DNA of 64,000 bases, taken from contig DDWL01000016.1 of the NCBI GenBank assembly GCA_002345675.1, forward strand, positions 1 to 64,000, given 5' to 3'. Both the position numbers and the translations under genes were made by a program. Numbering within the stretch: the first letter of the stretch is position 1; the number at the start of each line of letters is the position of its first letter. The notes below the pieces were generated by a model, which was not told the DNA's origin, made no database searches, and worked only from the letters and a program-made list of their open reading frames with translations. Shown here piece by piece: positions 8,918 to 17,464 of the stretch. The stretch comes from Bacteroidales bacterium UBA2287. GTDB lineage: Bacteria; Bacteroidota; Bacteroidia; Bacteroidales; Tenuifilaceae.

Positions 8918-10693
8918 TTAAATGTAAATATCCTTTTTACCTTTATCGAAATAGTGAGTATGCAACAAGTGGTGAGCCTTTTCGCTCATTGGCTTGCCTA
9001 AGTACTCTTCGTAAAGTTTCTTAATATACTCATTTTCGTGCGACTTGCGAACTGGTTTCCCAGCATCTTCGCGGTAAATAGCCTCAGTACGAGCTTTAAG
9101 AATAGAAATATCGCCATGGTGAAGTGGCTGACCACCTCCGCCAATACAGCCTCCAGGGCATGCCATAACCTCAATGGCGTGGTAGTTTGCTTTACCGCTA
9201 CGCACATCTTCGAGCAGCTTACGAGCATTTCCCAATCCATGTGCTATACCTATATTTATTGGTAGGCCATTAAAATCGACAGTTGCAGAGCGAATACCCT
9301 CCATTCCGCGAAGTTCCTTGAAATCGACCTTTTCGAGTTTCTTGCCAGTTTGAATTTCGTAAGCGGTACGGGTAGCAGCTTCGATAACTCCACCAGTAGC
9401 TCCAAATATTACAGCAGCACCAGTCGATTCGCCAAGTGGACGATCGAAATCCTGATCTTCAAGGTCGTTAAAGTTAATATTGAACTCTTTTATAAGGTGT
9501 GCTAACTCGCGAGTTGAAATTGAAAAATCGACATCGGGATTACCATCAACCTTAAACTCGTCGCGCTGTGCCTCGTACTTTTTAGCCAAGCAGGGCATAA
9601 CCGAAACAACAACCATGTCCTCGCGCTTAATACCCATTTTTTGAGCAAAGTAATTTTTTGCGATGGCGCCAAACATTTGCTGAGGCGATTTTGCAGTTGA
9701 TGGAACATCGAGCATGTCGCTAAAGTTATTCTCGAAGAAGTTTACCCAACCTGGGCAGCAACTTGTAAGAATTGGAAGTTTAACGCTCTTGTCGCCAGCA
9801 AGGTGACGGGAAAGACGGCTGAGCAGCTCGGTGCCCTCTTCCATAATGGTAAGGTCGGCAGCAAAGTCGGTATCGAATACGTATTTAAAACCAATTTCCC
9901 TTAACGCAGCAACCATTTTACCAGTTACAATTGTGCCAGGTTCCATTCCAAACTCTTCGCCCAAGGCAACACGAATAGCTGGTGCTGTTTGCACAAGAAC
10001 CGTTTTGGTTGGATCGGAAAGGGCGCGAATAATTTTTGGAGTATGGTCAACCTCGGTAAGCGCACCAGTAGGACAAACTGCAACGCACTGGCCACAGTAA
10101 GTACAGGTCGATTTTTCGAGATTTTGCTCAAAGGCTGGTGCAACAACTGCCTGAAATCCACGGTTAATTGCGTTAAGAGCGCCAACTGTTTGCACCTTGT
10201 TACACATCATTTCGCAGCGGCGACACATTATACACTTGTCGAGGTCGCGAATAATTGAAGGCGATGTATCGATACGGTAAGTGCTCATTTCGGCATACTC
10301 CTGACCAGGAATATTGCGAACTCCAAGTTTTACAGCCATGTCCTGCAACTCGCAGCGACCGCTCTTTGCACAGGTTAAGCAATCCTTTGGGTGATCGCTA
10401 AGGATAAGTTCGAGAATTGTTCGACGAGCATTAATAACCCTCATTGTGTGGGTTTTAACAACCATACCTTCGGCGCAGTCGGTTGAGCATGAAGGAGCCA
10501 AGTTACGGCGACCTTCAACTTCAACAACGCAAATACGGCAACCAGCGGGTTTATTCTCAATTTTTAGGTCCTTTAGTTCCATGTAGCAAAGCACTGGGAT
10601 ATCGATACCCAACTGCTTGGCAGCTTTGTAAATTGTAGTTCCTTTGGGAACTTCAATCGACTTCTTATCTATGGTTAGTTTTACTGTTTCCAT
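8918..10693 (-). CDS. hydA: [FeFe] hydrogenase catalytic subunit HydA
   Basis: The 591-residue catalytic subunit catalyses reversible H2 oxidation and proton reduction in the cytoplasm. In order it has a 2Fe-2S ferredoxin domain (Cys36, 52, 55, 69), a His-Cys3 4Fe-4S site (His101, Cys105, 108, 114) and a two-cluster ferredoxin domain (Cys154-164 and 197-207). The H-cluster domain follows, with the motifs TSCCPGW (Cys312), MPCLAKK (Cys368) and EVMACPGGCIGGGG (Cys512, 516). All expected ligands are present, so it should be active. The modular M3-like layout next to hydB and hydC fits an NAD(P)H- and ferredoxin-linked electron-bifurcating enzyme. No maturase genes (hydE, F, G) lie in the window. 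Confidence 0.96.
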   Translation of the reverse strand: METVKLTIDKKSIEVPKGTTIYKAAKQLGIDIPVLCYMELKDLKIENKPAGCRICVVEVEGRRNLAPSCSTDCAEGMVVKTHTMRVINARRTILELILSDHPKDCLTCAKSGRCELQDMAVKLGVRNIPGQEYAEMSTYRIDTSPSIIRDLDKCIMCRRCEMMCNKVQTVGALNAINRGFQAVVAPAFEQNLEKSTCTYCGQCVAVCPTGALTEVDHTPKIIRALSDPTKTVLVQTAPAIRVALGEEFGMEPGTIVTGKMVAALREIGFKYVFDTDFAADLTIMEEGTELLSRLSRHLAGDKSVKLPILTSCCPGWVNFFENNFSDMLDVPSTAKSPQQMFGAIAKNYFAQKMGIKREDMVVVSVMPCLAKKYEAQRDEFKVDGNPDVDFSISTRELAHLIKEFNINFNDLEDQDFDRPLGESTGAAVIFGATGGVIEAATRTAYEIQTGKKLEKVDFKELRGMEGIRSATVDFNGLPINIGIAHGLGNARKLLEDVRSGKANYHAIEVMACPGGCIGGGGQPLHHGDISILKARTEAIYREDAGKPVRKSHENEYIKKLYEEYLGKPMSEKAHHLLHTHYFDKGKKDIYI

Positions 10694-10710
10694 TTATTGT
10701 ACCCCCTATA

Positions 10711-12501
10711 TTATTGAATGCTAATTGCACTGAATTTACATTTCTCGATACAAGCACCGCACTTGATACAAATTGCTGTATCGATAACGTGAGGTTGCTT
10801 ACGGTCGCCACTAATTGCATTTACAGGGCAAACCCTTGCGCAAGCTGTACACCCAACGCATGCTTCGGCATCGATTACATACTGCATAAGTGCTTTACAC
10901 TGGCCAGCACGACATTTATGGTCTTTAACATGCTCTAAATACTCTTCGTAGAAGTTATCGAGAGTTGAAAGAACTGGGTTTGGCGAAGTTTGACCAAGTC
11001 CGCAAAGCGAAGAATCCTTAATTACATCGCTAAGGTTACGTAGCCTGTCAATTTCTTCCATTGTGCCTTTGCCTGCGCAAATGCGCTCAAGCACTTCGTG
11101 CAAACGCTTATTGCCAATGCGGCAAGGCGAGCACTTTCCACAGCTCTCTTCAACGGTAAATTCAAGGTAGAATTTGGCAACCGACACCATGCAATCGTCC
11201 TCGTCCATAACAATCATACCACCCGACCCCATCATCGAACCTGCAGCAATAAGGTTGTCGTAGTCGATAGGAGTATCCAAGTGTTTTTCGGTTAAGCAAC
11301 CACCCGAAGGGCCACCAGTTTGAACTGCTTTAAATTTTTTGCCATCTTTAATTCCGCCACCAATTTCGTAAATTACTTCACGAAGGGTAATTCCCATTGG
11401 AACCTCAATAAGACCAACGTTATTAATTTTGCCTGCAAGGGCAAAAACTTTTGTTCCTTTCGATTTTTCCGATCCAATGGCCGAAAACCAATCGGCACCC
11501 TTTAAAAAGATAACTGGAATGTTGGCAAAAGTTTCAACGTTGTTTACGTTCGAAGGTTTACCAAGGTATCCGCTTTCGGCAGGAAATGGTGGCTTAACAG
11601 TAGGTTCACCGCGATCGCCTTCCATTGAGTGAATAAGGGCAGTTTCTTCGCCGCAAACAAATGCACCAGCACCGTAACGAATTTCGATATCGAAATCGAA
11701 ACCGCTTCCTAATATATCTTTACCAAGCAAGCCGTACTCGCGAGCTTGACCTAATGCAATAAGTAGCCTTTGAATTGCCAATGGGTATTCGGCACGAATG
11801 TAAACCAAACCTTTGGTTGCACCAATACAGAAACCATTAATAATCATTGCTTCAATAACCGAGTGAGCATCGCCTTCGAGAATTGAGCGATCCATAAATG
11901 CTCCGGGGTCGCCCTCGTCGGCATTACAGATTACGTACTTTTGATCGGCTTTATTTTTTGAAGCAAACTCCCATTTAAGACCCGTTGGGAAACCTCCGCC
12001 TCCACGACCACGGAGCCCCGATTTCTTCATTTCGTTAATGGCAGCAATTGCTCCCATTTCGAAAACTTTACCAACTGCTTGGTATCCATCGCGAGCAATG
12101 TAGTCTTCAATATTCTCAGGGTCAATAATTCCACAATTGCGTAAAGCAATACGAATTTGTTTCTTATAAAAATTCATGTGCTTGGAGTCGCTAATGTGCT
12201 CCTTGCTTGTGGGGTCGGTATAAAGAAGCCTTGCGACCTTGCGACCTTTAATAATATGTTCAGCAACAATTTCTGCTGCATCGGCACCCTTAACTTCGGT
12301 ATAAAAAGTATTGTCGGGTAGCACCTTAACAATTGGGCCTTTTTCGCAGAAACCGAAGCAGCCAGTCATAATAACCTGCACTTCGTTTTCAAGCCCATTG
12401 GCTGCTAGCTCAGTTCTTAACTTCTCCACAATGGAGTCGCTCTCCGAAGCCCGGCAGCCAGTTCCACCGCAAACCAGTAAGTGCGATTTGTATTTTGCCA
12501 T
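10711..12501 (-). CDS. hydB: Bifurcating hydrogenase flavin subunit HydB (NuoF-like)
   Basis: The 596-residue NADH/FMN subunit has an N-terminal thioredoxin-like 2Fe-2S domain (Cys11, 16, 48, 52). A NuoF core follows with the glycine-rich GRGGGGFPTGLKWEF motif (about residues 165-179), nucleotide-binding residues near CNADEGDPGAFMDR, and the 4Fe-4S ligands CGKCSPCRIG. A C-terminal two-cluster ferredoxin domain has CVGCTACARVCP and CIKCGACIEKC. This layout matches HydB/HndC. AAGGAGGA 7 bp before the ATG is a strong ribosome binding site. It sits 23 bp after the small 2Fe-2S gene and 17 bp before hydA, within one operon. Confidence 0.96.
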   Translation of the reverse strand: MAKYKSHLLVCGGTGCRASESDSIVEKLRTELAANGLENEVQVIMTGCFGFCEKGPIVKVLPDNTFYTEVKGADAAEIVAEHIIKGRKVARLLYTDPTSKEHISDSKHMNFYKKQIRIALRNCGIIDPENIEDYIARDGYQAVGKVFEMGAIAAINEMKKSGLRGRGGGGFPTGLKWEFASKNKADQKYVICNADEGDPGAFMDRSILEGDAHSVIEAMIINGFCIGATKGLVYIRAEYPLAIQRLLIALGQAREYGLLGKDILGSGFDFDIEIRYGAGAFVCGEETALIHSMEGDRGEPTVKPPFPAESGYLGKPSNVNNVETFANIPVIFLKGADWFSAIGSEKSKGTKVFALAGKINNVGLIEVPMGITLREVIYEIGGGIKDGKKFKAVQTGGPSGGCLTEKHLDTPIDYDNLIAAGSMMGSGGMIVMDEDDCMVSVAKFYLEFTVEESCGKCSPCRIGNKRLHEVLERICAGKGTMEEIDRLRNLSDVIKDSSLCGLGQTSPNPVLSTLDNFYEEYLEHVKDHKCRAGQCKALMQYVIDAEACVGCTACARVCPVNAISGDRKQPHVIDTAICIKCGACIEKCKFSAISIQ

Positions 12502-12524
12502 TATTGTATCCTCCTTAGCGGTTA

Positions 12525-12920
12525 TTAATTATCAATAGTATTGTAGTTCATTGGAATAATTCCATCCACAAGTTCGCCGTTTTTAATGTACTTTTCTACA
12601 ATTTCGTCGGCTTTTTGGGTGTCAACGTAGCCAAAAACAACTGGCTCCTGGTTTGGTAGTTTAACCTCGATAGTTGGCTCGGCATAGCAGTAGCCCATGC
12701 ATCCCGTTTGAGTAACAACGGCATCGATGCTTCTTTTTTCTAACTCATCAATAAGAAATTCCATAACGGTTTTTGCTCCCGAGGCTATTCCGCAAGTAGC
12801 CATTGCCACCTTGATTTGAACACGGCCTTCGGGACTTTCACCCTTTTCTCTCAAATCGATCTTGCCTTGAAGCTGCTCCTTCATCTTCTTAAGATCGGCT
12901 AACGATTTAACTTTATTCAT
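12525..12920 (-). CDS. HndB-like 2Fe-2S thioredoxin-fold subunit
   Basis: The 131-residue protein has a (2Fe-2S) ferredoxin-like thioredoxin fold: one Cys in MATCGIASG (about 43), then CMGYC (about 79-83). It matches HndB, the small subunit of the NADP-reducing hydrogenase of Desulfovibrio fructosovorans. An N-terminal Lys/Leu-rich helix precedes the fold. It probably serves as an additional electron-transfer subunit of the hydrogenase. It is the first gene of the structural operon; a Bacteroidota -7 element lies about 55 bp upstream (12976-12983). Confidence 0.88.
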   Translation of the reverse strand: MNKVKSLADLKKMKEQLQGKIDLREKGESPEGRVQIKVAMATCGIASGAKTVMEFLIDELEKRSIDAVVTQTGCMGYCYAEPTIEVKLPNQEPVVFGYVDTQKADEIVEKYIKNGELVDGIIPMNYNTIDN

Positions 12921-12975
12921 ATATTCCTTAGGTTTATGTTAATTTATTAACAAACGAATTGTAAGTTTAAGACTG

Positions 12976-13010
12976 CAAAATTATTCAGATTGTAACACAA
13001 TTTAAGCAAA
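12976..13010 (-). promoter_or_regulatory. Candidate promoter of the hydrogenase structural operon
   Basis: On the minus strand TAATTTTG (12976-12983) matches the Bacteroidota -7 consensus TAnnTTTG. A TTTG lies 23 bp upstream (13007-13010), slightly farther than the usual 19. The 112-bp gap after the regulatory genes and this element suggest that hndB-hydB-hydA-hydC can be transcribed separately from the sensor genes. Confidence 0.45.
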
Positions 13011-13032
13011 ACGATTATGTTTTATAACCTAA

Positions 13033-13578
13033 CTACCTTATTTGTATTTCGTCTAAATTTAAAGAAAGCATCTCCTTTAGTAATTTATACACTTCTGGCG
13101 AATTTAACGGTAACCCTTCGAGAACTTCTTTAATTTCTCGCGTGTCGAAAATGTACTCGTTACCATTAAGCGAATGCTTGTATATAAAGTCGACATTAAT
13201 ATTTGCCGAAACCAAAAGCATAATAACTCCTGAAATATCGCCCAGCGGTTGCCTGTCGATATGGCCATAGCCCAACATTGCTTTAATTGCTGTTCCTTTG
13301 CCAACTTCGGATGTAATTGTTAAACTTCCCCCCGACATCTCGCAGGCATCCTTAAGTAAAGGTAAACCCATTCCTACTTTTCGCGTTGTGCGGGAGGTTG
13401 TGTAGGGATCCATTACAATTGGTAAAACTTCGGGTGCAATACCCTTCCCATTATCAGTAATCTCAATTCGAAGAATATCAGTTTCGGTATTAGCATTAAC
13501 CGAAACTTCGATTAATGTTGCTCCTGCTACCAAGGAGTTTTGAGCAATATCTAAAATATGAAGCGATAGCTCTTTCAT
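13033..13578 (-). CDS. GHKL ATPase-domain regulatory protein
   Basis: The 181-residue protein carries a histidine kinase-type ATP-binding domain (about residues 1-110) with N box HILDIAQNS, G1 box DNGKGI and G2 box GMGLPL, but no phospho-acceptor His domain. A C-terminal segment of about 70 residues, of unknown fold, follows. Such stand-alone ATPases occur in [FeFe] hydrogenase gene clusters of fermentative bacteria. A serine/threonine kinase or switch role is inferred. Its start overlaps the stop of the PHP gene by 4 bp (ATGA type), so the two are translationally coupled. Confidence 0.85.
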   Translation of the reverse strand: MKELSLHILDIAQNSLVAGATLIEVSVNANTETDILRIEITDNGKGIAPEVLPIVMDPYTTSRTTRKVGMGLPLLKDACEMSGGSLTITSEVGKGTAIKAMLGYGHIDRQPLGDISGVIMLLVSANINVDFIYKHSLNGNEYIFDTREIKEVLEGLPLNSPEVYKLLKEMLSLNLDEIQIR

Positions 13579-14312
13579 AACTCAACGCTGCGACCGTTTA
13601 CACCCCAAAGCGCCATTTTCATTTCGCTTAACGTTGGCTCTTCAATGTTAAAACTTGTGGTCTGCTTCCCTATATCACTTAGGTAATGGGCATCGGAGTT
13701 ACGCACAAACCGTTGCTGTTTAAGGTAGCGATTACTTGCCAAAAAGACTTCGGTTGAAGTATTCCGAGAAAGTTCCAATGCATCGAAGTTTAAATCGGAT
13801 GGAATAAAACCCAACTGACTTGTTAAACTGTAGCGAGGCTTGTCGACATGAGCTGGAATGAACAACCCGCCTAAACGGTGAACTTCATGCTCAATTTGGT
13901 TTACCCCAACTGCTAAAGCAGAAATAAGTAAGTACTCAATTTCTTGTAGTATATCCTCGGCTTCGTTAACAACAACCTGATAGCCAAACTTTTCGGGCTT
14001 ATTTGGAATTTGTGGTAAGTTTAAATCGATAAATTCCTGAAAGGCAACTCTCTGCTCCTCTTCCTCGAAAAGGCAAAGCAAATGAGCCTCCTCCTTCGAT
14101 GTTACTTCGGCTCCAAAAAACACTTTTATGCCATATGGCTCGGCCAGCCTACGAACAAGAGGTCCATGGTGCGTGGCGTTGTGATCGGTTATAGCAACTA
14201 TGTTTATGTTTTGAAGCCTAATTAGGTCGACTATTTGCACAGGACTCATATCCAAATCGCCGCAAGGCGAAAGAACAGTGTGAATATGCAGGTCGGCCCT
14301 AAAACTCTTCAT
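13575..14312 (-). CDS. PHP-domain phosphoesterase
   Basis: The 245-residue protein belongs to the polymerase and histidinol phosphatase (PHP) family. Metal-binding signatures are visible: DLHIHTVLSPCGD near the N terminus, ITDHNATHHG around residues 41-50, and HVDKPRY and RNSDAHYL farther on. The family hydrolyses phosphate esters, often of nucleotides, with a di- or trinuclear metal centre. The position between a DRTGG protein and an ATPase suggests that it makes or removes a small-molecule or protein phosphate signal in the hydrogenase sensor set. That role is an inference. Confidence 0.88.
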   Translation of the reverse strand: MKSFRADLHIHTVLSPCGDLDMSPVQIVDLIRLQNINIVAITDHNATHHGPLVRRLAEPYGIKVFFGAEVTSKEEAHLLCLFEEEEQRVAFQEFIDLNLPQIPNKPEKFGYQVVVNEAEDILQEIEYLLISALAVGVNQIEHEVHRLGGLFIPAHVDKPRYSLTSQLGFIPSDLNFDALELSRNTSTEVFLASNRYLKQQRFVRNSDAHYLSDIGKQTTSFNIEEPTLSEMKMALWGVNGRSVEL

Positions 14313-14332
14313 TGCTTTTATGGAAAAGTCGC

Positions 14333-14668
14333 TTACGCGTTAAGAGAATTATAAAGAATTCCAGATATTTCGAATGCTCCAAGCGTTGTGCCAAGTACCG
14401 GAATGCCTTCCTTTTCGGCTTGTTCGGACATATCAGCCTCGGGCGAACCGCTGTTTACAATAATAACAGCAGCAAGTTCTTTTAGCGAAGCAATTGCCAT
14501 AACATTTTTATGCGACTGAAGTGTAATCCAAACACACCCAGCATCGGCATTTCCCATAACATCGCTAAGTAAATCGGAGGTGTAACCACCTACAATTTCA
14601 TTATTTAAACCATTGCTACCAGCAAAAACGGTTAACTCGGCTTTTTTTACTAATTCTGAAACGGTCAT
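14333..14668 (-). CDS. DRTGG-domain protein
   Basis: This small single-domain protein belongs to the DRTGG family, named from a domain seen in CBS/phosphotransacetylase and HPr kinase-related proteins. The fold signature begins MTVSELVKKAELTVFAG, followed by the core GGYTSDLLSDVMGNADAGCVWIT. The ATG at 14668 (about 111 residues) is preferred to the GTG at 14698, because DRTGG proteins usually begin with an M-x-V-x-E/D-L pattern. DRTGG domains are proposed ligand- or nucleotide-sensing modules. Two different copies occur in this cluster, the other at 16770-17114. Confidence 0.83.
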   Translation of the reverse strand: MTVSELVKKAELTVFAGSNGLNNEIVGGYTSDLLSDVMGNADAGCVWITLQSHKNVMAIASLKELAAVIIVNSGSPEADMSEQAEKEGIPVLGTTLGAFEISGILYNSLNA

Positions 14669-14704
14669 TGTTTGTTGTATTTTTGTGAAAAGGTTCACGG
14701 TTTT

Positions 14705-14930
14705 CGGTTATCAGTTGTCGGTTATCGGTTATCGGTTATCAGTCGCCAGTCCACAGTCCACAGTCGCCAGTCTTCAGTCTTCAGTTTCTCGGTCTTCAGT
14801 CTTCCGACTCAATAACCAAATAACCAAATAACCAAATAACTCAATCACTCGCCTTCTGTCCTTCTCTCTTCGGACTTCTCTCTTCGGACTTCTCTCTTCG
14901 GACTTCTCTCTTCGGACTTCTCTCTTCGGA
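14705..14930. repeat. Heptamer, octamer and 14-mer degenerate repeat, locus 2
   Basis: The gap contains 7-bp words (CGGTTAT, CAGTTGT, CAGTCGC, CAGTCCA, CAGTCTT; 14705-14808). These are followed by 8-bp AATAACCA words (14811-14843) and then five perfect copies of the 14-mer CTTCTCTCTTCGGA (14861-14930). The complementary strand of the 14-mer reads as alternating GAAGTCC and GAAGAGA, so it belongs to the same heptamer family as the loci near 1557 and 60841. Confidence 0.75.
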
Positions 14931-14933
14931 CTT

Positions 14934-16325
14934 CTAACTTTCTAAATTTCTATTTTGCAGTTTATTACAGTCCTTCTGCAATCTGTCTTTCCCCCAAATT
15001 CGCTCCATAATACGGTACGAATGGTCGGGATGAAGTTTTCGAGAATGCTCCATATTTTTTTGAAGAAACACACAGTCGGAAATAGCGGCCTTCCCCTGAA
15101 CAATGTCTTCGGCAAGCGCTCTGCAGGTGGGTGCTCCACAAACACCGCAGTCGATTCCCGGTAAAAAGCACATGTAGCGTTGAACACGTTCCATTTTTTT
15201 CATGGCCTTGGCCATGTCCTCATCGAGTTTTACCATATTACGCGGTTTAATTGGCTCAACAAGAGGGATTCGTTGAAGAAGGTATGGGTATAAGTCCCAC
15301 ATATCGGTCCCTGGCCCCGAAATGGGCGCAGTTTGTGTTGTTCCCATTTGCTTGGAACGTTTACGCATTCGCTCAACTGTTAAAAATCGGTTTCCGTACG
15401 ATAGTACGCCGCCAGCACAGCCCTCGTCGCACGAACGAATTTCGAGAAAATCGATATCGGTTACCTCTTCCCCTTCAAGTTTTTCAAGAAACTCAATGGC
15501 GCTATCGATTCCGTCGATTGCTAGGCAATTTCCATTAATATGCCCCGATTCGCCATTGGTTAAACTCCACATTAAACTTTTACCCTTTATAAATGGTTGG
15601 GTAGCGCTTTGGGAGTCATTGGATTTGTGCCGAATATTTTTTAAAACCTGATTGTACATGGTATCCATGTTGATAACCCCTGTAATTTCAGAGGAATCTT
15701 CGCCCACAGGACTTTTTATGGCAGCAATTTTTGCAGCACAGGGAGTTATGTAAAAAATACCTATTTCCTCGGGTTTTGCACCAGCATCGACAAGTCGTTT
15801 GCGATAGTAAACTGCCGAAATATCGAGTGGTGGCTTTAGCAGCATAATATTGTCGACCAAAGCTGGAAATTTCACCTGAATTAAACGAACTACAGCGGGG
15901 CAAAACGACGATATTACGGGTTTTACTGCTGTAGGAGATGCAATGTAACGGTTAATGGCATGGCTAAGCATTTCGGCAGAATTCTCCACCTCAAAAACAT
16001 CGGTAAAGCCAATTTCGATAAGCGAATCGTGAACTGCAGCAGGGGTAACTTTATCGGAAAACTGACCGAAAAATACCGATGGAATTAGTGCAACACGGTG
16101 CTTGTAGTCGAATATTTGGCGCAAATCGTCCTGTTCAATTATTATTGCCCTTACGGGGCAAACCTTAAAGCACTCGCCACAGTCGATACATCTATTCTCA
16201 TACAAAACAGCCTTTCCATTTCGAACTCTTAATGCTTCGGTTGGGCAAACCCTCATGCAGTGGGAGCAGCCAATGCAAACATCGGTTAAAATTGTGAGGG
16301 CATGATGAAAATCTTTTCGTTCCAT
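14934..16325 (-). CDS. Hydrogenase-like iron-sulfur sensor protein (HydS/HsfB type)
   Basis: The 463-residue protein has an N-terminal 2x(4Fe-4S) ferredoxin domain (Cys17-27 and Cys46-56). A [FeFe]-hydrogenase large-subunit-like domain follows, and then a C-terminal 4Fe-4S domain CFLPGIDCGVCGAPTC (Cys386-401). The hydrogenase motifs are altered: SSFCPA (Cys142) replaces TSCCPG, TPCAAK (Cys196) replaces MPC, and SCDEGCAGG (Cys299, 303) replaces ACPGGC. All four H-cluster cysteines are kept, but the proton-transfer cysteine of TSCCP is Phe. This fits a sensory rather than catalytic hydrogenase that reports H2 or redox state to the adjacent kinases and DRTGG proteins. That is inferred from context and motif changes. 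Confidence 0.87.
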   Translation of the reverse strand: MERKDFHHALTILTDVCIGCSHCMRVCPTEALRVRNGKAVLYENRCIDCGECFKVCPVRAIIIEQDDLRQIFDYKHRVALIPSVFFGQFSDKVTPAAVHDSLIEIGFTDVFEVENSAEMLSHAINRYIASPTAVKPVISSFCPAVVRLIQVKFPALVDNIMLLKPPLDISAVYYRKRLVDAGAKPEEIGIFYITPCAAKIAAIKSPVGEDSSEITGVINMDTMYNQVLKNIRHKSNDSQSATQPFIKGKSLMWSLTNGESGHINGNCLAIDGIDSAIEFLEKLEGEEVTDIDFLEIRSCDEGCAGGVLSYGNRFLTVERMRKRSKQMGTTQTAPISGPGTDMWDLYPYLLQRIPLVEPIKPRNMVKLDEDMAKAMKKMERVQRYMCFLPGIDCGVCGAPTCRALAEDIVQGKAAISDCVFLQKNMEHSRKLHPDHSYRIMERIWGKDRLQKDCNKLQNRNLES

Positions 16326-16336
16326 TGCTAACCTTT

Positions 16337-16756
16337 TTAGGCTTGGGAAAGGTACACCATTATTTCTACTGTTGTACCTTCGTTAACCTTACTGTTTATT
16401 CGAAATTCGTCGGCATTCGATTCGATGTTTGGCAACCCCATGCCAGCACCAAAACCCATTTCGCGAACCTGAGGCGATGCTGTAGAGAAACCCTTTTGCA
16501 TGGCAAGCGAAATATCGGGAATGCCAGGACCTTTATCGGCAAGTACAATTTGTATTCTTTCGGTATTAACTTCAACATCAATTACACCGCTCCAAGCATG
16601 GGCAACAACATTAACCTCTGCTTCGTACAGGCACACAACTACGCGCTTAATAAGCTTTGGGTCGACATTAAGTTGCTTAAGCACCTGCTTAACCTGACTC
16701 GATGCCTGACCGGCATTGGTAAAGTCGCCTCCTTGTATTTCGTACTTAAAATGCAT
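16337..16756 (-). CDS. RsbW-like anti-sigma factor/serine kinase
   Basis: This is a compact GHKL ATPase of the RsbW/SpoIIAB type. The N box is CLYEAEVNVVAHA, the G1 box is DKGPGIPD, and the G2-like segment is GFGAGMGLPNI. The start at 16756 (MHFKYEIQGG, about 139 residues) lies 13 bp after the upstream stop and fits the family length. A longer frame from 16861 would overlap the neighbour by 91 bp, and another ATG lies at 16792. In related clusters such kinases phosphorylate STAS partners; no STAS gene is in this cluster. The closest one in the window is at 61914. Confidence 0.85.
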   Translation of the reverse strand: MHFKYEIQGGDFTNAGQASSQVKQVLKQLNVDPKLIKRVVVCLYEAEVNVVAHAWSGVIDVEVNTERIQIVLADKGPGIPDISLAMQKGFSTASPQVREMGFGAGMGLPNIESNADEFRINSKVNEGTTVEIMVYLSQA

Positions 16757-16769
16757 TGCAAAATAGTTG

Positions 16770-17114
16770 TTAAAACACTGGCTTAAGTCCATTAGTATAA
16801 AGTTTACCCGATGCACTAAACATCGACGTCTTGCACTCGACAATAATAATTTCCAATTCAATGGCTAAACTAATCATTTCGGGGGTAACTTTTTTATTTC
16901 GCACAAAAACAACACAGTTAATATCCGACATTTCGGCGGTTCTAATTGCCTGAAGATTTGCTAAACCTGTTAACAGCAACATTTTGTCGACCTGAGTAGT
17001 AAGCACATCGCTCATTAAATCGGATGCAAAAGCAAACTCTACCTCTCTATCTAACAAATGATTGCAGCATAAAACTTCTCCTCCAATAATGCTCACTACT
17101 TCCTGTATCTTCAT
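16770..17114 (-). CDS. Second DRTGG-domain protein
   Basis: The 114-residue protein is paralogous in design to the DRTGG protein at 14333. The pattern IIGGEVLCCNHLLDREVEFAFASDLMSDVLT is followed by KMLLLTGLANLQAIRTAEM and an IVFVRNKKV-like strand. Its C terminus, 'SGKLYTNGL', resembles the other copy's 'SGILYNSLNA'. It is the first gene of the sensor block; a Bacteroidota -7 element (17162-17169) lies about 48 bp upstream. A sensing role is inferred; the ligand is unknown. Confidence 0.82.
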   Translation of the reverse strand: MKIQEVVSIIGGEVLCCNHLLDREVEFAFASDLMSDVLTTQVDKMLLLTGLANLQAIRTAEMSDINCVVFVRNKKVTPEMISLAIELEIIIVECKTSMFSASGKLYTNGLKPVF

Positions 17115-17161
17115 TGCGTTGGGTATTAACTTGGAAAATAAATAACAAATGTTTACTGCTG

Positions 17162-17169
17162 CAAAGATA
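17162..17169 (-). promoter_or_regulatory. -7 promoter element of the sensor gene block
   Basis: TATCTTTG on the minus strand matches TAnnTTTG exactly and lies 48 bp before the first DRTGG gene. No good TTTG is seen at the usual -33 distance, so the promoter may need an activator or be weak. Confidence 0.45.
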
Positions 17170-17318
17170 ACTTGTTTTGCGTTATTTTTATAACATTGTT
17201 ATTTATTTAACGCTATGTTTAAAAACACTTGTAATATAGAGTTAATAATCATGTTGTTAAGACATTCTAAACTAGAATCCGAATAAGATTTTAATGGGCA
17301 AATTGGCGTTACAATAGT

Positions 17319-17420
17319 CATGGGCTTTAGTCCTTAGATTAAAATGATGAACATGGATAGCCTAACTTTTCTGCCATTTTTGGGATTAAGCCCGAGGCAA
17401 TCTATCGGGATGCCAAGATG
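17319..17420. repeat. Degenerate copy of the intergenic palindromic element
   Basis: The segment contains GGGCTTTAGTCC, AACATGG..AGCCTAACTTTTC..CCATTTTTGG and TTAAGCCC, then CTATCGGGATGCC. The order and wording parallel the interior of the element at 53951-54192 (ACATGGCTTTAGCC.AACTTTTC..CCATTTTTGGACTAAAGCCC, then CTATCGGGGCGTGG). It looks like an eroded member of the same family; clear terminal repeats are no longer visible. The rest of the 17170-17464 gap shows nothing else. Confidence 0.5.
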
Positions 17421-17464
17421 CGAGCTCAGCGGAGTAAAACTATTGCCTTAAAAAAGTGTAATAA

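Noticed and set aside
14861..14930. CRISPR-like regular repeats
   Set aside because: The 14-bp units are directly adjacent with no spacers, and there are no cas genes. This is a simple tandem array.
14934..16325. Second catalytic hydrogenase
   Set aside because: The catalytic TSCCP motif is SSFCP and the other two motifs are altered, and the gene sits among signalling proteins, so a sensor is more likely.
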